NCBI RefSeq assembly: GCF_000715075.1
Contig: NC_134096.1
Coordinates: 117,240,698-117,304,697, forward strand
Length of the DNA: 64,000 nucleotides
Reading direction: 5' to 3'
From: Nicotiana tabacum
Lineage: Eukaryota; Streptophyta; Magnoliopsida; Solanales; Solanaceae
Within the stretch, counting starts at the first letter, position 1. Each line of letters begins with the position of its first letter. This document shows, one piece after another, positions 11,991 to 23,285 of this stretch. The notes beneath the pieces are model-generated. The model worked only from the letters and a program-made list of their open reading frames with translations. It was not told the origin of the DNA and did no database searches. The position numbers were made by a program, and so were the translations under genes.

Positions 11991-13712
11991 TGTGATGACC
12001 CAAAAGGTCATCTTATGTTTTAAAACTCGATTTTGTGCTCTTAAACCTTAAAAATCTCATTTTCACCCTCTTCGATTTGCGTGCGTAGTCCGGGCATACT
12101 TCCGGAAAATGTTTATGTTGAAAATTGATAAAAATAAGAATTTTTTCCTTAAAGGTTGATTTTAGTTGACTTCGGTCAATATTTTTGGTAAACGGGCCCG
12201 GATCCGTATTTTGACTATCCTTGTGGGTCCGTATCTAATAATGGGACCTAAGTGTATGCCCGAAATCAAATTAGGAGGTCCCTAGCTCGAGTTATGAATT
12301 TTTTATGAAAAATAAAAGTCTAAAAATTAATTATTTTTAAGAATTGGTTGATGTTTGGCCTTGTTGATATCGGGTCCGTATTTTGGTTTCGGAGCTGGTT
12401 TTTGAGAAAATGATTTTATTTTTGCTAAATCCCGTGTTTGGATTCTGTTAAGTACTGGGCGACAGTGTTCATCGCGATTGCAGCCTCCTAAGGACTTACG
12501 CGATCGCGGATGGCTCTACGCATTCGCGAAGGTTTAGACCGCCTTACCTTCGCGTTCGCGTGAAAGGGATCGCATTCGTATAGAGCTTTCCTAGGTCCCC
12601 TGCCCAGCCTAGCTAAAGCTACGTGTTCACATAGATCAACTCCCCCCAATGCTCCGTGTTCGCGACCATGGTCTCGCATTCGAATAGAGTAAATCCTCCC
12701 CCAGCCCAGGTTCCCCTTTGCGATCGCAAGAGTGACTACGCGATCGCGAAGCACAGCATATCAGATACCAGATACAACAGAAATACCAGATTTTCTTAAG
12801 TCTAAAATATCCCGTGGCCTATCCAAAACTCACCCCGAGCCCTCGGGGCTCCAAACCAAGTATGCATACAAGTCTAAAAACATCGAACAAACTTGCTCGC
12901 GCGATCAAATCACTAAAATAACACCTAGAACTATGAATTTAGCACCAAATCAAATGAAATTCTCAAGAACACTTTAAAATTCCTATATTCTCAACTGGAC
13001 GTCCGAATCACGTCAAATCAACTCCGTTTTTTACCAAATTTTACAGGTAAGTCATAAATATTATATTGGAGACGCTTTTCAAGAGTCATTTACTTTCCCA
13101 AATTTTTGGTAAGTGATTCTAAACCATTTTCTTTCAATTACCCATTACATTTCATGAATTATCAACCTAAAATCTAGAGTTTTCATGATAGAATTTGGGG
13201 TTCGGGTAGAAATAGGGATTTAAGAAATTTGGGGATTTAGACCTCAATTTGAGGTCGAATTCCAAAACCAATTATATATGGGGTCGGTTGTACTGATACT
13301 GCACTCTGCACTTTCTGTGCAGATTTTGGTACCGGCTCGGGTTGATCGAGATTTTGCTATTGGACCTTTATCCGAAGAGTCAAGGTAGATCAGTCGGCGT
13401 TCACAGACCTTGAAGTCCCCGCCTATATTTTCTATTCTACTGTTTCTTTCATTCAGACAATTGTATTGTTTTTAGACTATTACTTGTAGTAAATTCTAGA
13501 ATGCTCGTGAATTGTGACTCCAGATCCGGGTGGTAGTAATTAATACAGTTTTTATATTATTCCGCACTTATAATATTTCACCTTAGTTAATTTGCTGTTA
13601 TTTACTGAATGGGATAAGAGTTGGTTTAATAATTCTCTAACATTGACTTGCCTAGCAAGTGAAATGTTAGGCGCCATCACGGTCCCGACGGTGGAAATTT
13701 TGGGTCGTGACA
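11991..13712 (+). repeat. 5' LTR of gypsy-2, rearranged
   Basis: It begins TGTGATGACCC and ends GGGTCGTGACA. At 1722 bp it is much shorter than its 3' partner (2838 bp). Two lesions explain this. An internal segment (about 12395-13068) is inverted relative to the 3' LTR. About 1.1 kb present in the 3' LTR is missing at about 13287, where TTATATA joins TGGGGTCGG. The GC-rich TCGCGAACGCG array and the CCCGAGCCCTCGGG motif (12833-12846) lie inside the inverted part. Confidence 0.85.
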
Positions 13713-13915
13713 AGCTGGTATCAGAGCACTAGGTTGCCTAGGTCTCATGATTCACGAGCAAGCTAAGTAGAGTCTGGAGGACCAGTACGGGGACGTCTGT
13801 GTTTATCTTCCAGAGGCTATGAAGTTTAGGAACAAATTTTACTTCTATTCTTCTCTGTCGTGCGATTTCATTTTCTCAATAATGATTGAACTCTTCTACT
13901 CTTATTCTCTCGCAG
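13109..13915 (+). other. Candidate leader intron of gypsy-2
   Basis: A strong donor-like GGTAAGTGAT in the LTR (GT at 13109) and a pyrimidine-rich acceptor (CTTATTCTCTCGCAG) ending at 13915, directly before the gag ATG at 13916. The same pair occurs in gypsy-3 (33584 and 35492). Splicing would remove the PBS-containing leader from the gag message. This is inferred from sequence; no transcript evidence. Confidence 0.4.
13716..13727 (+). other. Primer binding site of gypsy-2
   Basis: TGGTATCAGAGC, complementary to the 3' end of initiator tRNA-Met, three bases after the LTR end at 13712. Confidence 0.88.
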
Positions 13916-15344
13916 ATGGCGAGAACACGTACTGCTTTTTCAGCTGAGCAGCAGCCAGAGCCTCCAGTGGCAGCTCCTACATGGGGCAGAGGTCGAGGCC
14001 GAGGCCGTGCCAGAGGCCGAGGTAGGGGCAGGGCTCAGCCCAGAGCCCGAGCAGTGGAGCCTCAGATAGAGCTTGACGAGGAGGTTCCAGCCCAGACTGT
14101 TCCTACCGGACCAGCTCAGGTTCCGGAGGGGTTCATTGCCACCCCAATACTTCAGGACGCTTTGATCCATTTGATGGGCCTTATAGAGAGTGTGGCCCAT
14201 ACGGGCGTATTTCCTATGGCACCAATAGTCTCTCAGGCTGGAGGAGGAGCCCATACTCCCACTACTGTCGCTCTGGAGAAGATATCTCCCCAGTATCAGG
14301 TTCCAGCACCTCAGCCAGTTGGAGAAGTACAGTCGGTTGTTGCGGCACAGGTCGGAGATGGGCCATCTATGTCTTTTGAGGCTTTGTGGATGTTGGACAG
14401 GTTTACCAAGCTCTTCCTAGTTCACTTCAGTGGTGCTCCTTCAGATGATCCCCAGGAGTATCTTGACAGTTGTCACGAGGTTCTACGGAACATAGGTATA
14501 GTGGAGACCAATGGGGTCGATTTTGCTGCATTTCAGATAACTGGTTCCGCCAAGAAATGGTGGAGAGATTATTTACTGACCAGACCAGCTGGGTCGCCTG
14601 CTCTTACTTGGGACCAGTTCTCTCAGCTCTTCATAGAGAAGTTTCTGCCTATCACATTGAGATAGGAGCATCGCCGTCAGTTTGAGCGTCTCCAGCAGGG
14701 CAGCATGACTGTTACTCAGTATGAGACCCGTTTTGTGGATTTGGCCCGTCATGATATTCTTCTACTTCCTACCGAGAGAGAGAGGGTGAGGAGGTTTATT
14801 GATGGACTTGCTTAGCCTATCAGATTGCATATGGATAAGGAGACTGGGAGTGAGATTTCTTTTCACGCGGCTGCTAATGTCGCCAGACGAGTCGAGATGG
14901 TTGTTACTCAGGGAGGTCAGGGGTCTGACAAGAGACCTCATTATTTCGGTAAGTTCAGCGTTGCCTCATCTAGAGGCAGGGGTACTTTTGGTAGAGGCCA
15001 TCCTCCCAGGCCGTTTCATTCAGCACTCCAGGCATCCCACGGTGCCTCAGGTGGTCATGACCCTCAGAAGCATTATTCAGACTAGCTAGCCTACAGTGCA
15101 CCACCAGCTCCTATTAGTGCACCTCTACTCCAGAGTTATCAGTGGTGGTTATTCTGGTCGACAGGGTCAGTTTCAAGGTCAGCAGTCACAGCAACCGAGG
15201 TTATGTTATACTTGTGGTGATCCAAGGCACATTGCTAGATTTTTCCCTCGGGCAACGGGCATCTCACAGCATCAGAGTTCTCGTGCCATGGTTTCGGCAC
15301 CAGTTGCTGCACCACCTGCTCAGCCAACTAGAGGTAGGGGTTAG
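13916..15344 (+). pseudogene. gag: gag of gypsy-2 (chromovirus capsid/nucleocapsid), broken
   Basis: Gag would form the virus-like particle and bind the element RNA. The start chosen is ATG at 13916 (MARTR...), directly after a CAG acceptor; the open frame also has an upstream ATG at 13886. The N-terminus has an Arg/Gly-rich stretch (RGRGRGRARGRGRGR). The retrotransposon gag domain follows (for example DDPQEYLD, KKWWRDY, WDQF). In-frame TAG stops occur at 14663, 14813 and 15083. A frameshift then leads to the zinc knuckle (CYTCGDPRHIARFFP at about 15210-15255), whose last Cys is changed to Phe. A further TAG ends the frame at 15342. Most stops sit where CAG is expected. It cannot make full-length Gag. 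Confidence 0.85.
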
Positions 15345-18300
15345 GCAGCCAGAGGTAGAGGCCAGACTGTTAGAGGTAGAGGTCAGACCGTTAGAGGTGG
15401 ATACCAGCCAGCTATAGGTAATCCCAGGGACGTAGTTCAGGGTGGTAGGGCCCAGCCCCGGTGTTATACTTTCCCAGCTAGGCCTGAGGCTGAGTCATCT
15501 GACACTGTTATCACAGGTACTGTTTCAGTTTGTAGTAGAGATGCTTCAGTTCTATTTGATCCGGGATCTACTTACTCCTATGTGTCATCCTATTTTGCTT
15601 TATATTTGGTTGTGCCTCGTGATTCTTTCAATGCTCATGTGTATGTGTCCACACATGTGGGAGATGTTATTGTTGTAGATCGTGTTTATCGTTCGTATGT
15701 GGTCACCATTGAGCGTCTTGAGACTCGTCTAGATCTTCTACTTCTCGATATGGTTGATTTTGATTTCATACTGGATATGGATTGGCTGTCACCCTATCAT
15801 GCTATATTAGATTGTCACGCCAAGACGGTGACCTTAGTCTTGCAGGGGTTGCCTCGATTAAAGTGAAGAGGGATTCTTGGCCATTCTGCTAATAGGGTTA
15901 TCTCTTATGTGAAGGCTCGGCATATGGTCGAGAAGGGGTGTCTAACTTATTTAGCTTATGTCCGCGATTCTAGCGCGGAGGTTCCTTCCATGGATTCACT
16001 GCTAGTTGTTCGTGAGTTTCCAAAGGTGTTTCCTGCAGACCTATTGGGGATGCCACCCGATAGGGACATTGATTTTTGCATTAATTTGGCTTCGGGCACT
16101 CAGTCCATTTCCATTCCGCCATACCGCATGGCCCCGCCAGAGTTGAAAGAATTGAAGGAATAGTTACAAGATTTGGTTGATAAGGGCTTCATTATACCTA
16201 ATGTCTTGCCCTGGGTGCACCTGTGTTGTTTGTGAAGAAGAAAGATAGATCAATTAGGATGTGTATAGATTATTGGCAGTTGAACAAATTCACCATCAAG
16301 AACAAGTACCCATTACCGAGGATTGATGATTTATTTGATCAGCTTCAGGGTGCCTAGATATTTTTGAAGATTGATTTGAGATCTAGCTACCATCAGTTAA
16401 GGATTAGGGCATCCGATGTCCCTAAGACAGCTTTTCGGACTCGGTATGGGCATTATGAGTTTCTAGTTATGTCATTTGGGCTAACAAATGCCCCAGCAGC
16501 ATTCATGGATTTGATGAACCGGGTGTTCAAGACCTACTTGGATTCCTTTGTGATTGTGTTTATTGATGATATCTTGGCCCAATCCCACAGCCGAGAGGAG
16601 CACGAGCAGCACCTTCGGATCATTCTTCAGACTCTAAGAGACAGCTAGTTATATGCTAAGTTCTCAAAATGCGAGTTTTGGTTGAGTTAAGTTGCTTTCT
16701 TGGGTCACGTTGTATCAACAGAGGATATTCAGGTGGATCCTAGGAAGATTGAGGCAGTTCAGAACTGGGCTAGACCCACATCAGCTACAAAGATCCATAG
16801 TTTCTTGTGTTTGGTGGCTATTACCGTCGATTTGTGGAGGGGTTTTCATCCATAGCAACCCCGTTGAACAGATTTACCCAGAAGGGTGCCCCTTCAGGTG
16901 GTCAAACGAGTGTGAGGCGAGCTTCCAGAAGCTCAAGACAGCTTTGACTATGGCACCGGTATTAGTATTACCCACAGTTTCAGGATCTTATACAGTATAT
17001 TGTGACGCATCTCGTATTGGTCTGGGTGTCGTATTGATGCAGGGTGGCAAGGTTATTGCATATGCTTCGCGGTAGCTGAAGGTTCACGAGAAGAATTACC
17101 ATGTTCATGATTTAGAGTTGGCGGCCATTTTTCACGTGCTGAAGATTTGGAGGCACTATCTTTACGGCGTGTCATGTGAGGTATTCACGAATCATTGGAG
17201 CTACAGTATTTGTTCAAGTAGAAGGAACTCAATTTGAGGTAGAGGAGGTGGCTGGAGCTATTGAAAGACTATGATATCACCATATTGTATCATCCCGGGA
17301 AGGCCAATGTGGTGGCCGATGCTTTAAGTAGAAAGTCAGCTAGTATGGGTAGCCTTGCTTATATTCCAGTTGGTGAGAGACTGCTTGCATTGGATGTTTA
17401 GGCCCTGGCCAACCAGTTCGTGAGGTTGGATATTTCTGAGCCCAACCGTGTTCTAGCTTGTACAGTTGCTCGGTCTTCTTTGTTTGAACGTATCAGAGAT
17501 CGACAGTATGACGATCCTCATTTGCTTGTCCTTAGAGACACAGTGAGGCACGATGGTGCCAAGCATATTACTATTGGAGATAACGGAGTTTTGAGGATGC
17601 AGGGTCGTATTTGTGTGCCTAATGTGGATGGACTTCGTGAGTTGATTCTTGAGGAGACCTATAGTTCCCGGTATTCTATACATCCGGGCGCTTCCAAGAT
17701 GTATCAGGACTTAATGCAGCATTATCGGTGGAGGAGGATGAAGAAAGACATAGTTGCATATGTATCTAGGTGTCTAAATTACCAGCAGGTAAAGTGTGAG
17801 CATCAGAGACCTGGTGGTTTGCTTTAGAAGATAGAGATTCCTGAGTGGAAGTGGGAGCGTATCGCTATGGATTTTGTTGTTGGACTCCCACTGACTCAAA
17901 GGAAGTTTGATGCAGTTTGGGTCATTGTGTACATGCTGACCAAGTCATCGCACTTTGTTCCTGTGGCAGTTACCTATTCTTCGGAGCAGTTGGCAGAGAT
18001 TTATATTCGTGAGATCGTCCGTCTTCACAATGTGCCCGTGTCTATCATTTCTGATTGAGGTACACAGTTCACCTCGCACTTCTGGAGGGCAGTATAACGT
18101 GAGTTGGGTAAGCGGGTTGAGTTGAGCACAACATTCCATCCTCAGACGAACGGGGCAGTCCGAGCATACTATTCAGATCTTGGAGGATATGCTCCGCGCA
18201 TGTGTTATATATTTCAGAGGATCGTGGGATCAGTTCTTGCCCCTTGCAGAGTTCGCTTACAACAACAGCTGCCAGTCGAGCATTCAGATGGCTCCCTATG

Positions 18301-18940
18301 AGGCATTATATGGTAGGCGGTGCCGGTCGCCAGTTGGGTGGTTCGAGCCGGGAGAGGCTCGGTTGTTGGTCACAGACTTAGTACAGGATGCCTTGGATAA
18401 GGTCAAGATTATTCAGGATCGACTTCGCACAGCTCAGTCCAGGCAGAAGAGTTATGCCGACCGTAAAGTTCGTGATGTTGCATTCATGGTCGGAGAGAGT
18501 GTGTTACTTCAGGTATCACCCATGAAGGGTCTAATGAGGTTCAGAAAGAAGGGCAAGTTGAGCCCTAGGTATATCAGACCTTTTGAGATTCTGGAGAGAG
18601 TGGGAGAGGTGGCTTACAAGCTTGTGTTGCCACCTAGTTTAGAAGTTGTTCATCCGGTATTCCATGTGTCCATGCTTCGAAAGTATCACGGCGATCCGTC
18701 CCATGTGTTAGATTTTAGCTCTGTCCAGTTGGACAAGGATTTGACTTACGAGGAGGAGCCGATGGCTATTCTAGCCCGGCAAGTTCGCCAGTTGAGATCA
18801 AAGAGTTACCATTCAGTTTGAGTACAGTGGAGAGGTCAGTCTATTGAGGCAGCTACTTGGGAGTCCGAGTTCGATATTCGGAGTAGATATCCCTACCTTT
18901 TCACCAGCCCAAGTACTTTTCTATATCCGTTCGTGGACGA
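15345..18940 (+). pseudogene. pol: pol of gypsy-2 (PR-RT-RNase H-INT-chromodomain-like), broken
   Basis: Pol would process Gag-Pol, copy the RNA and integrate the DNA. Domains in order: aspartic protease (LFDPGSTYSYVS, 15552 onward, with DPGS instead of the usual D-S/T-G); reverse transcriptase (VFIDDIL at about 16556-16575, [15 protein letters not shown]); RNase H (YCDASRIGLG, first Asp kept); integrase with a damaged HHCC finger (CLNYQQVK, second Cys now Tyr), MDFVVGLP kept, the second catalytic Asp followed by a stop (ISD-stop), and the Glu region lost to a frameshift near 18160; and a C-terminal LSPRYIRPFEIL...FHVSMLRKYH region, then chromodomain-like remnants. At least eight stops (for example 16161, 17073, 17824) and several frameshifts. 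Non-functional. Confidence 0.88.
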
Positions 18941-18951
18941 ACGATTATTTT

Positions 18952-18963
18952 AGAGGTAGAAAA
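18952..18963 (+). other. Polypurine tract of gypsy-2
   Basis: AGAGGTAGAAAA immediately before the 3' LTR start TGTGATAACCC at 18964. This is the position expected for the plus-strand primer; one pyrimidine has been acquired. Confidence 0.6.
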
Positions 18964-21801
18964 TGTGATAACCCAAAAGGTCATCTTATGTTTTAGAACT
19001 CGATTATGCGCTCTTAAGCCTTAAAAATCTCATTTTCACCCTGCTCGATTTGCGTGCTTAGTCCGGGCGTGTTTCCGAAAAACTTTTATGTTGAAAATTG
19101 ATGAAAATAAGAATTTTTGCCTTACAAGTTGATTTTAGTTGATGTTGGTCAACATTTTTGGTAAACAGGCCCGGATCTATATTTTGACGGTCCCGGTGGG
19201 TCCGTATCGAATTATGGGACCTGGGCATATGCCCGGAATCGAATTCGGAGGTCCCTAGCTCGAGTTATGAATTTTTGATGAAAATTAATTATTTTTAAGA
19301 ATTGGTTGATGTTTGGACGTGTTGATACCATGTCCGTAATTTGGTTCCGGAGCCCGGTATAGGTCAAATATAATATTTATGACTTACCTGTGAAATTTGG
19401 TGAGAAACGGAGTTGATTTGGCGTGATTCGGACGTCCAGTTGAGAATATAGGAATTTTAAAGTGTTCTTGAGAATTTCATTTGATTTGGTGCTAAATTCG
19501 TAGTTTTAGGTGTTATTTTGGCTATTTGATCGCGCGAGCAAGAGGGTACGATATTTTTAGACTTGTACGCATGTTTGGTTTGGAGCCCCGAGGGCTCGGG
19601 TGAGTTTCGGATAGGCCACGGGATGTTTAAGGCTTAAGAAAATCTGGTGTTTCTGCTGTATCTGGTATCTGATATGCTGTGCTTCGCGATCGCGAAGGGG
19701 AACCTGGGCTGGGGGAGGATTTACTCTCACGAACGCGAGACCATGGTCGCGAACGCGGAGCATTGGGGGAGTTGCTCTACGCAAACGCCACCTGTCGAAC
19801 GCGAACGCGTAGCTTTAGCTAGGCTGGGCAGGGGACCTAGGAAAGCTCTATGCGAACACGAGCCCTTTCACGCGAACGCGAAGGTAAGGCAGGCTAAACC
19901 TTCGCGAACGCGTAGAACCATCCGCGATCGCGTAAGTCCTTAGGAGGCTACTCTTCGCGAACGCGACAGTGTTCACGCGATCGTGATGAACACTGTCGCC
20001 CAGCACTTAATAGAATCCAAACACGGGATTTAGCCAAAAAAATTCATTTTCTCAAAAACCAAACGGTGAGAGGCGATTTTCAAGAGTCATTTTCTTCCCC
20101 AAAGTGTTGGTAAGTGATTCTAAACCATTTTCTTTCAATTACCCATTACATTTCATGAATTATCAACCTAAAATCTAGAGTTTTCATGGTAGAATTTGGG
20201 GTTTTGGTAGAAACTAGAGATTTCGGAAATTTGGGGGTTTAAACTTCAATTTGAGGTCGGATTCCAAAACCAATTATATATTCGGGATCGGGGGTGAATG
20301 GGTAAATGGATTTTGGTCCGAACCTCGGGTTTTGACCAAGCAGACCGGGGTTGATTTTTGACTTTTTGGAGGAAAATTTGGAAAATTTATTTTATGCAAT
20401 GTAATTGATTCCTTTAGCAATATTTGATATTATTGATTCATTTTTGAATAGATATGAGTTGTTTGGAGGTGAATTCTAGAGGAAAAGTTGTGATTGAGAA
20501 TTAAGTGGCCTTCGGAGCAAGGTAAGTGTTGTGTCTAACCCTGACTTGAGGGAATTAGGAACCTTAGACTATTTGTTATGTGAAATTCATGTGAGCGGCG
20601 TATATGTGAGGTGACGTCTACTTATGCACCGCCAATTTACCTGCTTTCCATGTTTCTTCTATTTTTCTTATACTCTCTTTCCTATTCATAATTGCTACAT
20701 GTTTATACCAGTGTTGTTAAATTGATCGTTCTTATCATGTTTACGGATTTTCTGGTGATAATTGAGTATTTATTTCAAAGTTGAGATTGATATTGCGGAA
20801 CCAAATGTTGAAGTAAGGCTTGTAATTGTTATTCTATCTCCCTGTTGTTGTTTATGCATTGCATTATAGTAAGGGAGAGTCTTAATGCAAGAAGGGTGAT
20901 GTCGTGCCATATTGTGAGTGTAAAAGCACGAATGGTGATGCCGTGCCATATTGTGAGTGTAAAAGCACGAAGGGTGATGTCGTGTCATATTGCGAGTGTT
21001 AATGCACGAAGGGTGATGTCGTGCCATGATATGAGAGTTAATGCACAAAGGGTGATGCCGTGACGTTTCTGTTGACTTTATGGTAAGATTGAGAGTAAAA
21101 GCACGAAGGGTGATGCCGTGCATTTTTTCTTTACTGTATTCGTGTTCCTGTTGATTCATAATATATTGGTTATTCCAGTTATTATTCTGTTGTAGTTTTT
21201 TATCTCGTATTTCCCCCAGCATGTTTCCCCCTCCTGATATCTCCTGTCTAATTCTTCATTACTGCTATTTGTATATACATTGTTAAACTGTACAGGTTGA
21301 TTTGTAGGTGCCTTGCCTTAGCCTCGTCACTACTTCATCGAGGTTAGGCGCGACACTTATCAGTACATGGGGTCGGTTGTACTGATACTGCACTTTGCAC
21401 TTTCTGTGCAGATTTTGGTACCGGCTCGGGTTGATCGAGATTTTGCTATTGGACCGTTATCCGGAGACTCAAGGTAGATCTGTCGGCGTTCACAGACCTT
21501 GAAGTCCCCGTCTATATTTTATGTTCTACTGTTTCTTTCATTCAGACAGTTGTATTTCTTTCAGACTATTACTTGTAGTAAATTCTAGAATGCTCGTGAA
21601 TTGTGACTCAAGATCCGGGTGGTAGTAATTAATACAGTTTTTATATTATTCCGCATTTATTATATTTCACCTTGGTTAATTTGTTGTTATTTACTGAATG
21701 GGATAAGAGTTGGTTTAATGATTCTCTAATGTTGGTTTGCCTAGCAAGTGAAACATTAGGCGCCATCACGGTCCCAACGGTGGGAACTCCGAGTCATGAC
21801 A
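18964..21801 (+). repeat. 3' LTR of gypsy-2
   Basis: It begins TGTGATAACCC and ends GAGTCATGACA, 2838 bp. It carries the ancestral orientation of the segment inverted in the 5' LTR, a CCCGAGGGCTCGGG motif (19587-19600), a CpG-rich TTCGCGAACGCGAA array (19683-19990), a splice-donor-like GTAAGTGAT (20110), a 39-bp tandem repeat (20885-21063), and the TGTGCAG/ATTTTGG boundary at 21416 shared with the 5' LTR. No clear TATA box was found between the array and the donor. Confidence 0.87.
20885..21122 (+). repeat. 39-bp tandem repeat in gypsy-2 3' LTR
   Basis: The block GCACGAAGGGTGATGYCGTG recurs with starts spaced exactly 39 bases apart (20891, 20930, 20969, 21008 and 21047 for the GAAGGGTGAT core), about five copies. 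One further copy follows a short interruption at about 21093. Because 39 is a multiple of three, long frames stay open through it on both strands; these are not genes. Confidence 0.9.
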
Positions 21802-22902
21802 GGACATACGCCCAAGTCCAAAATCATCATACGAACCTGTTGAAATCTTCAAATCCCGATTCCGAGGTCGTTTACTCAAAAGTCAAAGTTTGGTCAACTC
21901 TTTCAACTTAAAGTTTCCAAATTTAGAATTTTCTTTCCAAACCGACTCTGAACTTCCCAAAATTTAATTCCGACCACACGTACAAGTCATAACACCTAAA
22001 GTGAAGCTACTTAAGGCCTCGAACCGCCGAATGATGCGTCAGGGCTCAAAACGACCGGTCGGGTCGTTACATGATACATATGTGATACACAAATGATACA
22101 CAGTGTGATACACATATTATTTTTTTTTCATGTTCAATTTTTACTTTGAATTTTCAATTCAAACCACCTCAAAACTTCACCAAATCATCCCAAAATTGAT
22201 ATTCAAGCTCCTTAAGATATACCCAATCTATTCTAATAACACCCGCTCAAAAGAAAGCAAAAATTTGACATTTTTTGCTACAAATAGCTAATTGGCTAAT
22301 ATTAGTAATATTTGACTAATATTAGTAATATTTTATGAATTGGCCAATTTTTGTAATGAGTTACTTATAAATGGACATAGCTGGTAGTTTCCCTACTTTC
22401 TTCTATATCAATGTAGAGACCAAACTATTATAATAAGAGGAGGCAAATAGTCAAGGCTCGAGAGGAAAGAAATGTGATCGATTGAATTATTGACTTAAGA
22501 TGCACCGAAAAAATATAAATAAATAAAGGCAAAATGCCGCAAATCACTAAAGTTTATTCCAAAATTATCATTTAATTAAATTACATAAAATTTAAAAAGG
22601 TTTTTTTACCTATCTATACTACATTATACAACTTATTTATCCTCTCTAATCAAATTTTACCTTAATTACATGGTCATATACAATTTACCAAGTATATACA
22701 AATTAATTTTAAATGAGTATCCCTTGATTGTAGCCTTTTAATTAAGTAAATCCCTTTAAACCCTCACAATACTTTTCTTACCCAGACAAACCCCAATCAC
22801 AGTTCTTTCTAAAGGATTTTTTCTCTCTCTTTTAAATCAACCCTCTTTCTACACTGATTCTACAAGTGTGTTTTCTTCTATAGCTCATAATTTTCTCTAA
22901 CA

Positions 22903-23004
22903 ATGGCGAAGAAAGGGATTAATTTTCCCATGGCTGAAGTTTGGAGCTTTTCTGGGCTTCCCCTTTTCTTATTGGCATTCCGATGGCGGGCTAGCATCAG
23001 ATAG
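22903..23004 (+). CDS. Short ORF, 33 codons, unknown
   Basis: ATG at 22903 sits in a good plant start context (AACAATGGC) and follows a CT-rich, leader-like stretch (22800-22900). The frame ends at TAG 23002-23004. The peptide begins MAKKGINFPMAEVW and has a hydrophobic middle (GLPLFLLAF). I do not recognise it. It could be the first exon of a degraded or spliced gene, or chance. No clear GT donor with a downstream exon was identified. Confidence 0.2.
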   Translation: MAKKGINFPMAEVWSFSGLPLFLLAFRWRASIR

Positions 23005-23285
23005 ATATTAATTATATTTGGCTCGATTGTACGAATTGAAATTGTCAATCAATAAATATTAAAGGTGTTTGACTCTCCACCATTGATATCCATTAAAAAG
23101 CTTTGATGTTTTGTATACGAATTCAAATTTTCAAAAAATATTATTTGTTTGGATTAGGTGTTATTGCAAACGATTGAAAATATTCTATGGAGTTTATATC
23201 TCGATTTTGAAGGTATTTGATAAAGTTTAGATTTGATTTTGGCTGGATTTTCAAAGAAGAAGAAGAAGAACAAGAACAAGAAGAA

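Larger units (their letters stand above)
11991..21801 (+). mobile_element. Ty3/gypsy chromovirus gypsy-2 (Tekay/Del-like), decayed
   Basis: A 9.8-kb element with both LTRs, primer binding site, gag, pol and polypurine tract on the plus strand. The flanks gaaca (11986-11990) and ggaca (21802-21806) are a 5-bp target duplication with one change; the surrounding sequence joins to element A's LTR (compare 2120-2160). The gene order gag-PR-RT-RNase H-INT plus a chromodomain-like C-terminus and long LTRs point to a chromovirus, most like the Tekay/Del clade (inference). Multiple stops and frameshifts make it non-autonomous. Confidence 0.9.
9120..22071 (-). repeat. 5' LTR of element A, interrupted by gypsy-2
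   Basis: Minus-strand LTR. It starts TGTAACGACCCGACCGGTCG at 22071 and ends at 9120. The nested chromovirus (11991-21801) splits it; removing that insertion and one TSD copy leaves about 3.1 kb. It is the same family as the LTR of B (long blocks readily aligned in reverse complement, clearly diverged). It keeps the splice-donor-like GTAAGTGAT (ACTTAC at 10736-10741) and a GC-rich TTCGCGAACGCGAAG-type array at about 10860-11390. The sequence following 22071 is TGATA, a candidate target duplication whose partner is outside the window. Confidence 0.82.

Noticed and set aside
20770..21222. 150-codon minus-strand frame rich in His/Pro/Cys repeats
   Set aside because: It is the translation of the 39-bp tandem repeat, whose period is a multiple of three. 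It lies in an LTR.
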